DNA from: Sinorhizobium fredii NGR234
Lineage (GTDB): Bacteria; Pseudomonadota; Alphaproteobacteria; Rhizobiales; Rhizobiaceae
Direction of reading: 5' to 3'
Assembly (NCBI RefSeq): GCF_000018545.1
Contig: NC_012586.1
Location: 1,302,001-1,366,000, forward strand
DNA: 64,000 nt
Made by a program: the position numbers and the translations under genes. The notes below the pieces were generated by a model. It saw only the letters and a list, made by a program, of their open reading frames with translations, was not told the origin of the DNA and ran no database searches. Positions 7,104 to 16,800 of the stretch are shown here, one piece after another (position 1 is the first letter of the stretch; every line of letters begins with the position of its first letter).

Positions 7104-9023
7104 ATGCAGCCGGTCTCTTATCGCCTCGAATCTGCCTGGCAGCCGGACGGCGGCCCCAACGGAGGCTTCACCTTCAGCCTCTTCAACTTGTCCGGCAGGC
7201 CGCTCGGCGGCTTCCGCCTCGTCTATACCTCGCTCACCCGCGTCGTCGATCCAGCCGCCTGCGAGAACGCCGTCTTCCTGCGCCGCAACGCCAACTTTCA
7301 TGAATTCTCGCCGCCCGAGGGGCTGACCCTTCAGGCGGGAGAGAACTGGACCTTCACCGTCAGCGGCCTGCACCGGCAGGCGAAGCACTGCACCGACGGG
7401 GCGAAGTCGGCCTATGTGACGCTATCCGACGGCAGCCATGTGCCGGTGGCGGTGTCCGATCTTCGGCTCGAAGGAGCGACAAGCGAACCGCCGCCGCCAC
7501 GCCTGCCCGAAGGCCGGCTCGACCTACCCTTCGCGTTGCAGCCCTGGCCGGCCGAGGTCGACGCGGTGCCCGGAGAAGACTTCCCGGTGCTCCTCTATCC
7601 GGCAGCGGGAAGCAGCGCGAAGGAGATCGGCGCGGTTTCCGATGTGCTGGCGCTGTTTCACCGACTGTTTCCCGCTGGCCACGCTCCCCTCAGCCTTGCG
7701 CCCTCCGGCCAAGCGCTGCCGATCTTCTTTGTGAGGAACGGCGAACTCGGTGGAGAAGCCTACAGGCTTGCCTTCTCCGGTCGCGACATCCGGCTCGAAT
7801 ATGGCGCCGCCGCCGGACGGCAATATGGCCTGACGACGCTCGCGCAACTCCTCGACGGGGCGCGCAACCATCCAGGCAAATTCCGCTTTCCCGCGTCGGG
7901 CACGATATCCGATCGGCCCCGTTACGGCTGGCGCGGCTGCCATCTCGATGTTTCGCGGCAATTCTATCCGACTGCCGACGTGCTGCGGCTGATCGACATT
8001 CTGGCCTGGTTCAAGCTCAACATCTTCCATTGGCATCTGTCGGATGACGAAGCCTGGCGGCTGGAGATCAAGGCCTATCCGACGCTGACGACGCTCGGCG
8101 TTCTGCGCGGGCCCGACGAGCCGCTGCTGCCGCAGCTCGGCAACGGCGCCGAACCCGCCGGCGGCTTCTACAGCCAGGAGGACGTCAAGGCCATCGTCGC
8201 GCGGGCGGCGTCGCTCAGTGTCGAGGTCGTGCCCGAGATCGATATTCCCGGCCATAGCACCGCGGCCCTTGTCGCGCTTCCCGAGCTTGCCGATGGTCAG
8301 GAGGCGCCGGAGAGCTATCATTCGGTGCAGGGCTATCCCAACAACGCCCTCAATCCGGCCGTGCCGCTCACCTACGAATTCCTCGAAAAGGTGTTCGACG
8401 AGATGGTCGAGCTGTTCACGAGCCGATATATCCACATTGGCGGCGACGAGGTGGCGAACGGCTCGTGGCTGGCTTCACCGCTGGCGCGCCGCCTGATGGA
8501 AGAGGAGGGCATCTCCGGGACCTTCGCCCTGCAATCCTATTTCCTGAAAAAGGTGAAGCGGATGCTGACGGCGCGCGGTCGCAAGTTGGTCGGCTGGAAC
8601 GAGGTTGCTCATGGCGGCGGCGTCGGAACCGAGGACACGCTGCTGATGGCCTGGGAGAACCCCAAGGTCGGGATCGAGCTGGCCCGCGAGGGCTATGACG
8701 TCGTGATGACGCCCGGCCAGGCCTATTACCTCGACATGGCCCAGGCGGAGGCCTGGCAGGAACCCGGTGCAAGCTGGGCCGGTACGGCAACACCGGCGCA
8801 CACCTATGGCTATGAAGCGGAGGGCGAATTCCCGGAAGAGCTGAAGAACCGCATGAAGGGTGTCCAGGCCTGCATCTGGTCGGAACACTTCCTGTCACGC
8901 AGCTATTTCAACCGGCTCGTCTTCCCGCGTTTGGCGGCGATCGCCGAGGCGGCCTGGACGCCGAAGGCTGAAAAGGACTGGCTGCGCTTTGCTGCGATCG
9001 CGCCTCTGAGCCCGACGCTGTGA
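7104..9023 (+). CDS. Beta-N-acetylhexosaminidase, GH20 family
   Basis: A 639-residue glycoside hydrolase of family 20. The N-terminal ~120 residues resemble a carbohydrate-binding/chitobiase-type domain, then a small alpha/beta domain, then the catalytic TIM barrel starting near RPRYGWRGCHLDVSRQF. The barrel carries NIFHWHLSDDEAWRLEI, EIDIPGHSTAAL and HIGGDEV, where the Asp-Glu pair is the catalytic pair of the substrate-assisted mechanism. GGAGG lies 5 bases before the ATG at 7104; the upstream frame to 6831 overlaps the SDR gene and is not coding. I see no clear signal peptide, so a cytoplasmic enzyme acting on imported GlcNAc- or GalNAc-containing oligosaccharides or muropeptides is likely. 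It abuts the second M81 gene. Confidence 0.92.
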   Translation: MQPVSYRLESAWQPDGGPNGGFTFSLFNLSGRPLGGFRLVYTSLTRVVDPAACENAVFLRRNANFHEFSPPEGLTLQAGENWTFTVSGLHRQAKHCTDGAKSAYVTLSDGSHVPVAVSDLRLEGATSEPPPPRLPEGRLDLPFALQPWPAEVDAVPGEDFPVLLYPAAGSSAKEIGAVSDVLALFHRLFPAGHAPLSLAPSGQALPIFFVRNGELGGEAYRLAFSGRDIRLEYGAAAGRQYGLTTLAQLLDGARNHPGKFRFPASGTISDRPRYGWRGCHLDVSRQFYPTADVLRLIDILAWFKLNIFHWHLSDDEAWRLEIKAYPTLTTLGVLRGPDEPLLPQLGNGAEPAGGFYSQEDVKAIVARAASLSVEVVPEIDIPGHSTAALVALPELADGQEAPESYHSVQGYPNNALNPAVPLTYEFLEKVFDEMVELFTSRYIHIGGDEVANGSWLASPLARRLMEEEGISGTFALQSYFLKKVKRMLTARGRKLVGWNEVAHGGGVGTEDTLLMAWENPKVGIELAREGYDVVMTPGQAYYLDMAQAEAWQEPGASWAGTATPAHTYGYEAEGEFPEELKNRMKGVQACIWSEHFLSRSYFNRLVFPRLAAIAEAAWTPKAEKDWLRFAAIAPLSPTL

Positions 9024-9031
9024 GGTTGAGC

Positions 9032-10465
9032 ATGCGGATCGCCGTCGCGGGAATTCATACGGAATGCAGTACCTATTCGCCGGTGTTGATGTCGGTCGAG
9101 GATTTCCGGGTCTTGAGGGGCGAGGCGCTGCTGCAGGCGGATTACTTCAGTTTCCTCGATGCGGATGGTGTGGAGCACGTTCCGCTTCTGCATGCCCGTG
9201 CCGTCCCCGGCGGCCCGGTTTCGCAGCCGGCCTATGAGGCCTTCAAGACGGAATTCCTCGAAGGGCTGAAGGCGGCCCGGCCGGTCGATGGCCTCTATCT
9301 CGCCATGCATGGCGCCATCAAGGTCGACGGCATGGACGATGCGGAGGGCGATTGGATTTCCGCCGCCCGTGCCGTCGTCGGGCCTGATTGCCCGGTTGCG
9401 GTCAGCTATGACCTGCACGGCAATGTCAGCCAGCGGATCATCGACCAGATCGACATCTTCGCAGCCTATCGCACGGCGCCGCATATCGATACGTGCGAAA
9501 CCATGTTGCGGGCCTGGACAATGCTGGTGGAGGCGCTGCGAAGCGGCACGCGGCCCGGCGTCGCCTGGGCGCCGGTACCGGTGCTGCTGCCCGGCGAACG
9601 GACCTCGACGGAGGATGAACCCGCCCGGAGCTTGTATGGACGGCTACCGGACCTGGATGCGCGGCATGGCATTCTCGATGCCAACCTGATGGTCGGTTAC
9701 GTCTGGGCCGACGAGCCGCGGGCCACCGCCTGCGCGGTCGTGACCGGATCGGACCAGGCAGCCGCCTCGAAGGCGGCGGAGGAAATCGCCGCAAGCTACT
9801 GGGATGCCCGGAAAAACTTCCGCTTCGGTCCGGTAACCGGCACCCTCGACGCAATGCTCGATATTGCCGCAGGCGCGGCGACAAAGCCGCTCATTCTGGC
9901 GGACTCCGGCGACAACCCGACCGGTGGGGGCGTCGGCGACCGCGCCGACGTCTTGAAGGCGCTTTTGGCACGTGGTTGGAAGGACGCGCTCATCGCCGGC
10001 ATTGCCGATCGCCCGGCGGTAGAGGCGTGTTTTGCGGCTGGCGAGGCCGGGACGCTACCGCTGCGGATCGGCGGTAGTCTCGATTCCACGAGTCCTTCCG
10101 CCGAGGTGACGGCAAAAGTCGTCAGGCTCGATGATCCCGGTTCCCTTGCGGAACGCCAGGCGGTGGTCGAGGTGGACGGCATCACGGTCGTGCTTTCGAC
10201 GCGGCGGCGCCCCTATCATAATATCGAGGATCTCCGCCGCCTCGGGCTCGACCCGCAGTCGTCCCGCCTGCTGGTCGTCAAGTCCGGTTACCTCTCACCC
10301 GAACTCGCGCCGATCGCCAATCCCAATCTGATGGCGCTCACTGAGGGTGTCGTCAATCAAGACATAGAGAAGCTTACGAGCGAGCGGCGTCAGCGGCCAA
10401 TCTTCCCCTTCGATCGCAATTTCGAATTCACGCCAAAGGCGCGTCTCTCCGCCCGCTGGACTTAG
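9032..10465 (+). CDS. M81 family metallopeptidase (MlrC-like), copy 2
   Basis: A 477-residue M81/MlrC-family protein and a distant paralogue of the one at 2757-4322. Shared blocks are GIHTECSTYSP at the N-terminus, AMHGAIKVDGMDDAEGDW, YDLHGNVS and DSGDNPTGGGVGDR. The ATG at 9032 is preceded by GAGGTTGAG and directly starts the conserved MRIAVAGIHTE; a GTG at 9020 overlaps the GH20 stop and is less likely. It is the last gene of the plus-strand catabolic series and is convergent with hutU. Having two diverged M81 enzymes in one module argues for two related substrates or a two-step peptide/amide cleavage. Confidence 0.85.
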   Translation: MRIAVAGIHTECSTYSPVLMSVEDFRVLRGEALLQADYFSFLDADGVEHVPLLHARAVPGGPVSQPAYEAFKTEFLEGLKAARPVDGLYLAMHGAIKVDGMDDAEGDWISAARAVVGPDCPVAVSYDLHGNVSQRIIDQIDIFAAYRTAPHIDTCETMLRAWTMLVEALRSGTRPGVAWAPVPVLLPGERTSTEDEPARSLYGRLPDLDARHGILDANLMVGYVWADEPRATACAVVTGSDQAAASKAAEEIAASYWDARKNFRFGPVTGTLDAMLDIAAGAATKPLILADSGDNPTGGGVGDRADVLKALLARGWKDALIAGIADRPAVEACFAAGEAGTLPLRIGGSLDSTSPSAEVTAKVVRLDDPGSLAERQAVVEVDGITVVLSTRRRPYHNIEDLRRLGLDPQSSRLLVVKSGYLSPELAPIANPNLMALTEGVVNQDIEKLTSERRQRPIFPFDRNFEFTPKARLSARWT

Positions 10466-10565
10466 GCCGTGTGACCAAGGCAGCGGTTCGCAGGCCGGCC
10501 AGGGGGGTTGAGCGACAGCATCCGCGTCTGGCGGATACCGTCGCCCTTGGCCGTTCGCTTTCGCG

Positions 10566-12245
10566 TCAATTGCCAAGAATGCCCGGCAGGCGCAGGCCCT
10601 TGTCCTTGGCGCAATCGACAGCGATGTCGTAGCCCGCATCGGCATGACGCATGACGCCGGTCGCCGGATCGTTCCAGAGCACCCGCTCGACGCGGCGGGC
10701 GGCATCTTCCGACCCGTCACAGCAGATGACGACGCCCGAATGCTGCGAAAAGCCCATACCGACGCCGCCGCCATGGTGCAGAGATACCCAGGTGGCACCG
10801 GATGCGGTGTTCAGCAGGGCGTTCAGGAGCGGCCAGTCGGACACGGCATCGGAGCCATCCTTCATCGCTTCGGTCTCGCGGTTCGGCGAGGCGACGGAGC
10901 CGGAGTCGAGGTGGTCGCGGCCGATGACCACCGGCGCGCTGAGTTCGCCGGTTCTGACCATTTCGTTGAAGGCGAGGCCGAGGCGGTGGCGATCACCAAG
11001 GCCCACCCAGCAGATGCGCGCCGGCAGGCCCTGGAAGGCGATGCGCTCGGCAGCCATGTCCAGCCAGTTGTGCAGATGCTTGTTGTCGGGCAGCAGTTCC
11101 TTCACCTTGGCGTCGGTCTTGCGGATATCCTCCGGATCGCCCGACAGCGCCGCCCAGCGGAACGGGCCAATGCCGCGGCAGAACAGCGGACGGATATAGG
11201 CCGGCACGAAGCCCGGGAAGGCGAAGGCGTTTTCGAGACCTTCTTCCTTGGCCATCTGGCGGATGTTGTTGCCGTAGTCGAAGGTCGGGATGCCCATGTC
11301 CTGGAAGGCGATCATCGCTTCGACATGCTCGCGCATCGAGGCGCGGGCGGCCTTTTCGACGGCCTTCGGGTCGGTTTCGCGCTTTTGCTTCCACTCGGCC
11401 ATGGTCCAGCCCTTCGGCAGATAGCCGTTGATCGGGTCATGCGCCGAGGTCTGGTCCGTCACCATGCCCGGGCGGATGCCGCGCCGGACCATTTCCGGCA
11501 GGATCTCTGCCGTGTTGCCGAGCAGGCCGACGGATTTCGCCTCGCCGGCGGCCGTCCAGCGGTTGATCATCTCCATGGCTTCGTCAAGCGTCTCGGCCTT
11601 CGCGTCGACGTAGCGTGTGCGCAGGCGGAAATCGATCGAGTCCGGGTTGCATTCGACCGCCAGGCAGCAGGCGCCGGCCATGACTGCGGCGAGCGGCTGG
11701 GCGCCGCCCATGCCGCCGAGGCCGCCGGTCAGCACCCACCTGCCCTTGAGGTCGCCGTTATAGTGCTGGCGGCCGGCTTCGACGAAGGTCTCGTAGGTGC
11801 CCTGCACGATACCCTGGCTGCCGATATAGATCCACGAACCGGCGGTCATTTGGCCGTACATGGCGAGACCCTTCCTATCCAGTTCGTTGAAATGATCCCA
11901 GGTCGCCCAATGCGGCACGAGGTTGGAATTGGCGATCAGCACGCGGGGCGCATCCTTATGGGTGCGGAAGACACCAACCGGCTTGCCCGACTGGACGAGC
12001 AGCGTCTCGTCCTCGTTGAGATCCTTCAGCGTCGCGACGATCCGGTCGAAATCCGCCCAGGTGCGGGCGGCCCGGCCGATGCCGCCATAGACGACGAGCT
12101 CGTGCGGGTTCTCGGCGACCTCCGGGTCGAGATTGTTCATCAGCATCCGGAGCGGCGCTTCGGTCAGCCAGCTCCTGGCGCTGATCTCGGTTCCGCGCGG
12201 GCTGCGGATTTCGCGGATGTTGTGGCGCGGATTGGTCATGTTCAT
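10566..12245 (-). CDS. hutU: Urocanate hydratase
   Basis: A 559-residue urocanase, the usual length. It adds water to urocanate to give imidazolonepropionate, step 2 of histidine degradation, using NAD+ as an electrophile. The NAD-binding glycine-rich stretch is [20 protein letters not shown], and the conserved cysteine segment [23 protein letters not shown] is present, as is [16 protein letters not shown] near the C-terminus. Upstream of the ATG lies AGGGAGTGAGG. It is the last gene of the hutI-hutH-hutG-hutU operon, 91 bp after hutG. There is a roughly 100 bp convergent gap to the M81 gene in which I see no clear terminator. Confidence 0.98.
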   Translation of the reverse strand: MNMTNPRHNIREIRSPRGTEISARSWLTEAPLRMLMNNLDPEVAENPHELVVYGGIGRAARTWADFDRIVATLKDLNEDETLLVQSGKPVGVFRTHKDAPRVLIANSNLVPHWATWDHFNELDRKGLAMYGQMTAGSWIYIGSQGIVQGTYETFVEAGRQHYNGDLKGRWVLTGGLGGMGGAQPLAAVMAGACCLAVECNPDSIDFRLRTRYVDAKAETLDEAMEMINRWTAAGEAKSVGLLGNTAEILPEMVRRGIRPGMVTDQTSAHDPINGYLPKGWTMAEWKQKRETDPKAVEKAARASMREHVEAMIAFQDMGIPTFDYGNNIRQMAKEEGLENAFAFPGFVPAYIRPLFCRGIGPFRWAALSGDPEDIRKTDAKVKELLPDNKHLHNWLDMAAERIAFQGLPARICWVGLGDRHRLGLAFNEMVRTGELSAPVVIGRDHLDSGSVASPNRETEAMKDGSDAVSDWPLLNALLNTASGATWVSLHHGGGVGMGFSQHSGVVICCDGSEDAARRVERVLWNDPATGVMRHADAGYDIAVDCAKDKGLRLPGILGN

Positions 12246-12336
12246 GCCTCACTCCCTGTCATTTGACGTCTCGGCGGATGCTGGAACCTTTGCTGAGGTG
12301 TCAGCCCAGCATTCCGCCATAAGACATTGTGATTAT

Positions 12337-13158
12337 TCAATTCTGCAAGTTCTGGCCAAACTTGTTGAGGTCGAGTGCGATTGTTTCGATATCCTGCAGC
12401 ATCCGCCGGAGATGGCGGCGAAGGCCCTCGGCTTTGGCTGCGTCCAGTGCGAATGGGGGCGCTTCCGACGCCAGATGGGTCGACTGCGCCAGTTCCATCT
12501 GGATCGCGTGAACGCCGGCTTCAGGCTTTCCATAGTGCCGGGTCGTCCAGCCGCCTTTGAAGCGGCCATTCAGGACATGGGTGTAACGCTCTGCTTTCGC
12601 GGCGGTTTCCACGGCTGCGGCCTCGATCGCTGGGGCGCAGGTCTTGCCCATATCCGTACCGATATTGAAGTCCGGCAGCTTGCCCTCGAAGAGGAAAGGT
12701 ATGTGCGAGCGGATCGAGTGGCAGTCATAGAGAACCGCCACGCCATGGATCGCCTTGACGCGGGCGATCTCGGCGGCAAGCGCGGCATGATAAGGAGCGT
12801 GAAAATCGCGCAGCCTCGCGGCGATATCCGCATCCGTCGGGCCTTGGCCCTCCTGCCAGATCGGCACGCCGTCGAAATCGGTTTCCGGCACAAGCCCGGT
12901 CGTGTTCTGACCCGGGTAGAGGCTGATGCCTTCAGGGTCACGATTGGCATCGATGACATAGCGATGGAAGGTGGCGCGCACGGTTGTCGCGTCCGGCAGC
13001 AGGCCTTCGTAGAGGTCGTGGATGTGCCAATCCGTATCGGCCAGGATGCGGCCGTTGTCGTTCAACCGCTGCCAGATCGGTGGCGGTACCTCCGTGCCCG
13101 TGTGGGGAAAGCCGAGGATCACCGGCGAGGTGCCTTGCCGGACTTCGAAGACGGCCAT
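12337..13158 (-). CDS. hutG: N-formylglutamate deformylase
   Basis: A 273-residue protein of the N-formylglutamate amidohydrolase (FGase) family. It would release formate and glutamate from N-formylglutamate, the end of the five-step histidine route used by pseudomonads and rhizobia. Family blocks are LGFPHTGTEVP, DTDWHIHDLYEGLLP and YDCHSIRSHIPF, which supply metal-binding His/Asp residues. I used the ATG at 13158, one base after the hutH stop; the longer frame to 13332 reads hutH out of frame. The enzyme that makes N-formylglutamate (HutF, formiminoglutamate deiminase) is not in this window, so it must lie elsewhere. Confidence 0.93.
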   Translation of the reverse strand: MAVFEVRQGTSPVILGFPHTGTEVPPPIWQRLNDNGRILADTDWHIHDLYEGLLPDATTVRATFHRYVIDANRDPEGISLYPGQNTTGLVPETDFDGVPIWQEGQGPTDADIAARLRDFHAPYHAALAAEIARVKAIHGVAVLYDCHSIRSHIPFLFEGKLPDFNIGTDMGKTCAPAIEAAAVETAAKAERYTHVLNGRFKGGWTTRHYGKPEAGVHAIQMELAQSTHLASEAPPFALDAAKAEGLRRHLRRMLQDIETIALDLNKFGQNLQN

Positions 13159-13159
13159 G

Positions 13160-14695
13160 TCAAGCCTCCAGTCGCGGCAGGATGCCGTCGGCGACGGTGG
13201 CCGCCAGCCGGCCGGAGGCGACGAGGTCGCCTGCAGCCTTGAGGTCGTCGGCCATATAGCGGTCTTCCTCGACCGTCGGGGAAACGGCACGCACCGCGGC
13301 GGCGGCCTTTTGAAGTTCCGGGCTGGTCGCAAGCGGCGCCCGGAACTCGATACCCTGGACGGCGGCCAAGGCTTCGATGCCGATGATCGAGAACAGGTTG
13401 TCGGTCATCTGCAACAGGCGGCGCGCGCCGTGGCAGGCCATCGATACGTGGTCTTCCTGGTTGGCCGAGGTCGGCGTCGAATCGACGGAGGCCGGATGCG
13501 AGAGTTGCTTGTTCTCCGACATCAGTGCAGCGGAGGTGACCTCGGCGATCATCAGGCCCGAATTGAGGCCCGGCTTCCTGGCGAGAAAGGCCGGCAGGCC
13601 GTAGCTCAAGGCCGGGTCGACGAGGAGGGCGATGCGCCGCTGGGAGATGGCGCCGATTTCGCAGATGGCCAGGGCGATCTGGTCGGCGGCGAACGCCACC
13701 GGCTCGGCATGGAAATTGCCGCCGGAAACGACGGAATTGTCGGAGAGCACGAGCGGGTTGTCGGTGACGGCATTGGCCTCGATCGTGAGCGTCGCGGCGA
13801 CCGAACGCAAGAGATCGAGGCAGGCGCCGTCGACCTGCGGCTGGCAGCGGATGCAATAGGGATCCTGCACGCGCTCGTCGCCCTCGAGGTGGCTCTGGCG
13901 GATCACCGATCCCTCAAGCAGTCGCCGAAGGGCTGCCGCCGTGTCGATCTGGCCGCGATGGCCGCGCAGCATATGGATATCGGGGTGGAAGGGCGCGGAC
14001 GATCCCATGGCGGCATCGGTCGACAGCGCGCCGGTGATGAGCGCTCCTTGAGCGGCACGATGGGCGCGGAACAGGCCCGCGAGCGCCAATGCCGTCGACA
14101 CCTGGGTGCCGTTGATCAGCGCCAGGCCTTCCTTGGCGGCGAGCGTCACCGGGGCAAGCCCGACCGCCTTCAAGGCGGCAGCGCCCTTCATGCGTTCGCC
14201 GGCGACGAAGGCTTCGCCATGCCCCATCATCACCGCTGCCATATGGGCGAGCGGTGCAAGATCGCCCGAGGCGCCGACTGAACCCTTTTCCGGGATCAGC
14301 GGAATGACGCCCTTTTCGAGCATCCCCTCGATCAGACGGACGAGTTCGAGCCGGACGCCGGAGGCGCCGCGCCCGAGCGAGACGAGCTTCAGCGCCATGA
14401 TGAGACGCACGATGTTTTCGGGCAGAGGCTGGCCGACGCCGCAGCAATGCGAGAGGATCAGATTGCGCTGCAGGGTCGCCACATCGGCGCTGTCGATCTT
14501 GATCGAGGCAAGCTTGCCGAAGCCGGTGTTGATGCCATAGACGGGCGCGTTGCCGGCGACGATTTCGGCGATGCGCGCTGCGGCCTTCTCGATGCCGGCA
14601 TCGAAGGCGCGGTCGAGGCGGGCCGGCTCGCCGGTCCAGTAGATCGTCTCCAGGTCCTTGAGCGGCACGGAACCGGGTTTCAGAACAATGGTCAT
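13160..14695 (-). CDS. hutH: Histidine ammonia-lyase
   Basis: A 511-residue histidine ammonia-lyase that converts L-histidine to urocanate and ammonia. The tripeptide Ala-Ser-Gly at residues 142-144 (in [14 protein letters not shown]) cyclises to the MIO electrophile. The N-terminal [11 protein letters not shown] and the [11 protein letters not shown] and [11 protein letters not shown] stretches are family-typical. The start overlaps the hutI stop by four bases (ATGA), and one base separates its stop from hutG, so the operon is tightly coupled. Confidence 0.98.
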   Translation of the reverse strand: MTIVLKPGSVPLKDLETIYWTGEPARLDRAFDAGIEKAAARIAEIVAGNAPVYGINTGFGKLASIKIDSADVATLQRNLILSHCCGVGQPLPENIVRLIMALKLVSLGRGASGVRLELVRLIEGMLEKGVIPLIPEKGSVGASGDLAPLAHMAAVMMGHGEAFVAGERMKGAAALKAVGLAPVTLAAKEGLALINGTQVSTALALAGLFRAHRAAQGALITGALSTDAAMGSSAPFHPDIHMLRGHRGQIDTAAALRRLLEGSVIRQSHLEGDERVQDPYCIRCQPQVDGACLDLLRSVAATLTIEANAVTDNPLVLSDNSVVSGGNFHAEPVAFAADQIALAICEIGAISQRRIALLVDPALSYGLPAFLARKPGLNSGLMIAEVTSAALMSENKQLSHPASVDSTPTSANQEDHVSMACHGARRLLQMTDNLFSIIGIEALAAVQGIEFRAPLATSPELQKAAAAVRAVSPTVEEDRYMADDLKAAGDLVASGRLAATVADGILPRLEA

Positions 14696-15933
14696 CGGGC
14701 AATCCTTTCAACCTTGAAGATCCGCTCGGAGAGGGGGTTGAAGCCGATGCGGTAGATCAGTTCCGCCGGCGTCTCGATGTTCCAGAGGGCAAGGTCGGCG
14801 GATTTACCCGCTTCGATCGTGCCGGTCTCATCGAGTATGCCCAGCGCGCGGGCAGCCTCACGCGTGACGCCGGCGAGGCATTCCTCGAGCGTCAGGCGGA
14901 AGAGCGTTGCCGACATATTCATCGTGAGCAGCAGGGAGGTCAGCGGCGACGTGCCCGGGTTGCAATCGGTGGCGATGGCGATGCGTGTGCCGGCGGTGCG
15001 CAGAACTTCGATCGGCGGCAATTGCGTTTCGCGCAGCGTGTAGAACGCCCCGGGCAGCAGGACGGCGACAGTCCCGGACTTCGCCATGGCGGCGGCGCCA
15101 TCGGCATCGAGATATTCGAGATGATCGGCCGAAAGCGCCCCATAGGAGGCGGCAAGCTTGGCGCCGCCGAGATTGGAAAGCTGTTCGGCATGAAGCTTGA
15201 CCGGCAGGCCAAGTGCCTTGGCTTTGTCGAAGACACGCGTGATCTCGGCAGGCGAAAAGGCGATCCCCTCGCAGAACCCATCGACGGCGTCGACCAGTCC
15301 TTCGGCATGCGCCTGGACCAGACCGGGAAGAACGACGTCGCCGAGGTAGTCGGCATTGCGGCCCTTGTATTCCGGTGGCGTGGCGTGGGCGGCGAGATAG
15401 CTGGTAACGATGCGCACCGGGCGAAGGCGCTCCAACTGGCGGGCGGCGCGGAGCATCTTCAGTTCCGCATCGATGTTGAGGCCGTAGCCCGATTTGATCT
15501 CGACAGTCGAGACGCCTTCCATGAGCAGCGCGTCGAGCCGCGGAAGGGCGGCAGCCACCAGTTCCTCGACCGATAGCGCATTGGTTGCCTTCACGGTCGA
15601 GACGATGCCGCCGCCGGCGCGGGCAATCTCTTCGTAAGTTGCGCCTTCGAGCCGCAGCTGAAATTCGCGGGCGCGATTGCCGCCATGGACGAGATGGGTG
15701 TGGCAGTCGATCAGCGCCGGGGTCATCCAGCGTCCGTCGCAATCGATCACCTGGTCGGCCGAAGAAAGCTCGGATGGCAGATCGCCTTCGGCGCCGGCGT
15801 AGACGATCCGGTCACCGCAGACAGCAACGGCTCCTTTTTCGACGATGCCGAGCGGGCCCAGATCCTCGCGGAGCGTTGCGAGGCGCACATTGCGCCAGAG
15901 ACTGCTGCGTTCCATGTCGGCGTTTCGGTTCAT
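14692..15933 (-). CDS. hutI: Imidazolonepropionase
   Basis: A 413-residue amidohydrolase-superfamily enzyme that opens the ring of imidazolonepropionate to formiminoglutamate. The metal-binding HxH is in [13 protein letters not shown], and later His and Asp ligands lie in LHAEQL and TDCNPG. I chose the ATG at 15933, preceded by GGAGATC, over an ATG at 15972 that falls inside a promoter palindrome. First gene of the hut operon. A perfect 12 bp palindrome lies 28 bp upstream of this start. Confidence 0.95.
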   Translation of the reverse strand: MNRNADMERSSLWRNVRLATLREDLGPLGIVEKGAVAVCGDRIVYAGAEGDLPSELSSADQVIDCDGRWMTPALIDCHTHLVHGGNRAREFQLRLEGATYEEIARAGGGIVSTVKATNALSVEELVAAALPRLDALLMEGVSTVEIKSGYGLNIDAELKMLRAARQLERLRPVRIVTSYLAAHATPPEYKGRNADYLGDVVLPGLVQAHAEGLVDAVDGFCEGIAFSPAEITRVFDKAKALGLPVKLHAEQLSNLGGAKLAASYGALSADHLEYLDADGAAAMAKSGTVAVLLPGAFYTLRETQLPPIEVLRTAGTRIAIATDCNPGTSPLTSLLLTMNMSATLFRLTLEECLAGVTREAARALGILDETGTIEAGKSADLALWNIETPAELIYRIGFNPLSERIFKVERIAR

Positions 15934-15960
15934 CTGATCTCCGCCCCTTCTGTTGCGATA

Positions 15961-15972
15961 ATGTATATACAT
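15961..15972. promoter_or_regulatory. Putative HutC operator at the hut promoter
   Basis: The sequence ATGTATATACAT is a perfect 12-base palindrome located 28-39 bp before the hutI start codon. HutC, a GntR-family repressor lifted by urocanate, is known in pseudomonads to bind a TGTATGTACA-type palindrome; the match of the core TGTATATACA is good. No hutC gene is in the window, so the regulator must be encoded elsewhere. Confidence 0.6.
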
Positions 15973-16054
15973 AATAAAGCGGACGGCAAGGGAAAAATTC
16001 TTTGCTCACGTGCAAAGAGGTAACGCGAGCTGCGGACGGGGCGAGCGGCCAGGA

Positions 16055-16086
16055 CGAAAAAGCCCCGGACCATTGATCCGGGGCTT
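16055..16086 (-). terminator. Rho-independent terminator after phnN
   Basis: Ten-base perfect arms AAGCCCCGGA (16060-16069) and TCCGGGGCTT (16077-16086) enclose a 7-base loop. On the minus strand the stem is followed by a run of T (16057-16061 are A on the plus strand). It lies about 130 bp after the phnN stop and is oriented to end the phn operon before the hut promoter region. The rest of 15973-16212 shows no gene. Confidence 0.75.
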
Positions 16087-16212
16087 GGGCGGAAACGACC
16101 AGTTGTCGCCGGAGCGGATGCGCTCTTATGCGTTTGCGCTACCGATCTAACTCTTTGCTTTGCCGCATTTATACGACGTCAGCTGGTTCCACCTGACTGC
16201 AAAATGCCCTTA

Positions 16213-16800
16213 TCAGGCGGGGTGGTGCGACTTGGCGCAATGCTGTTCGACGAGCGCAACGAAACGCTGCCCGGCGATCTCAAGCCGGCCGCTGTTGTCG
16301 ATCACCGTCACGTCCGGCCCGGCGACGACGTCGGGGACCTGCCGCTTCAGCCGGCGCAGCACGTCTTCCTCGTTTTCGCGCCCACGTTGGGCGAGGCGCT
16401 TCGCCAAGACCGAGGCGTCGGCGGTGACGAGGGCGACGGCGACCTTGCCGAAGGCGGCGCGAATGGCGGGAAGGGCGGCGCGGCTGCCGTTGACGATCGC
16501 CGTCATGCCGCTCTCGATCTTGTCGGCGATGTCGCGCGGAATGCCATAGCTCAAGCCGTGCGCCTGCCAGGAAACCGCGAAGGCGCCGCCTTCCTGCATT
16601 GCCTCGAATTCGGCGGCGGAGACGCTTTCGTGCACTTCGCTGCCGGCATCAGAGGGGCGGGTGATGACCCGCCGGACGAAGAGAATATCGGGCCGCTGCG
16701 CGAAGTGGCGGGCGGCAAAACCCATGACACTATCCTTGCCGGCGCCGCTCGGGCCGACGACGACGATGAGCGTCCCGCCGTGCCTTTCCTCCGCCATCAT
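16213..16800 (-). CDS. phnN: Ribose 1,5-bisphosphate phosphokinase
   Basis: A 195-residue P-loop kinase related to guanylate kinase. The Walker A motif GPSGAGKD is at residues 16-23, followed by FVRRVITRP, typical of PhnN. PhnN makes 5-phosphoribosyl-1-diphosphate from ribose 1,5-bisphosphate, the last step after C-P lyase. Its ATG pair overlaps the phnM stop. It is the last gene of the phn transcript and is followed by a clear terminator. Confidence 0.93.
   Translation of the reverse strand: MMAEERHGGTLIVVVGPSGAGKDSVMGFAARHFAQRPDILFVRRVITRPSDAGSEVHESVSAAEFEAMQEGGAFAVSWQAHGLSYGIPRDIADKIESGMTAIVNGSRAALPAIRAAFGKVAVALVTADASVLAKRLAQRGRENEEDVLRRLKRQVPDVVAGPDVTVIDNSGRLEIAGQRFVALVEQHCAKSHHPA

Noticed and set aside
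10644..12266. 540-residue open frame opposite hutU
   Set aside because: Antisense shadow; hutU has clear family motifs over its full length.
13022..14281. 419-residue open frame opposite hutH
   Set aside because: Antisense shadow of hutH, no recognisable domain.
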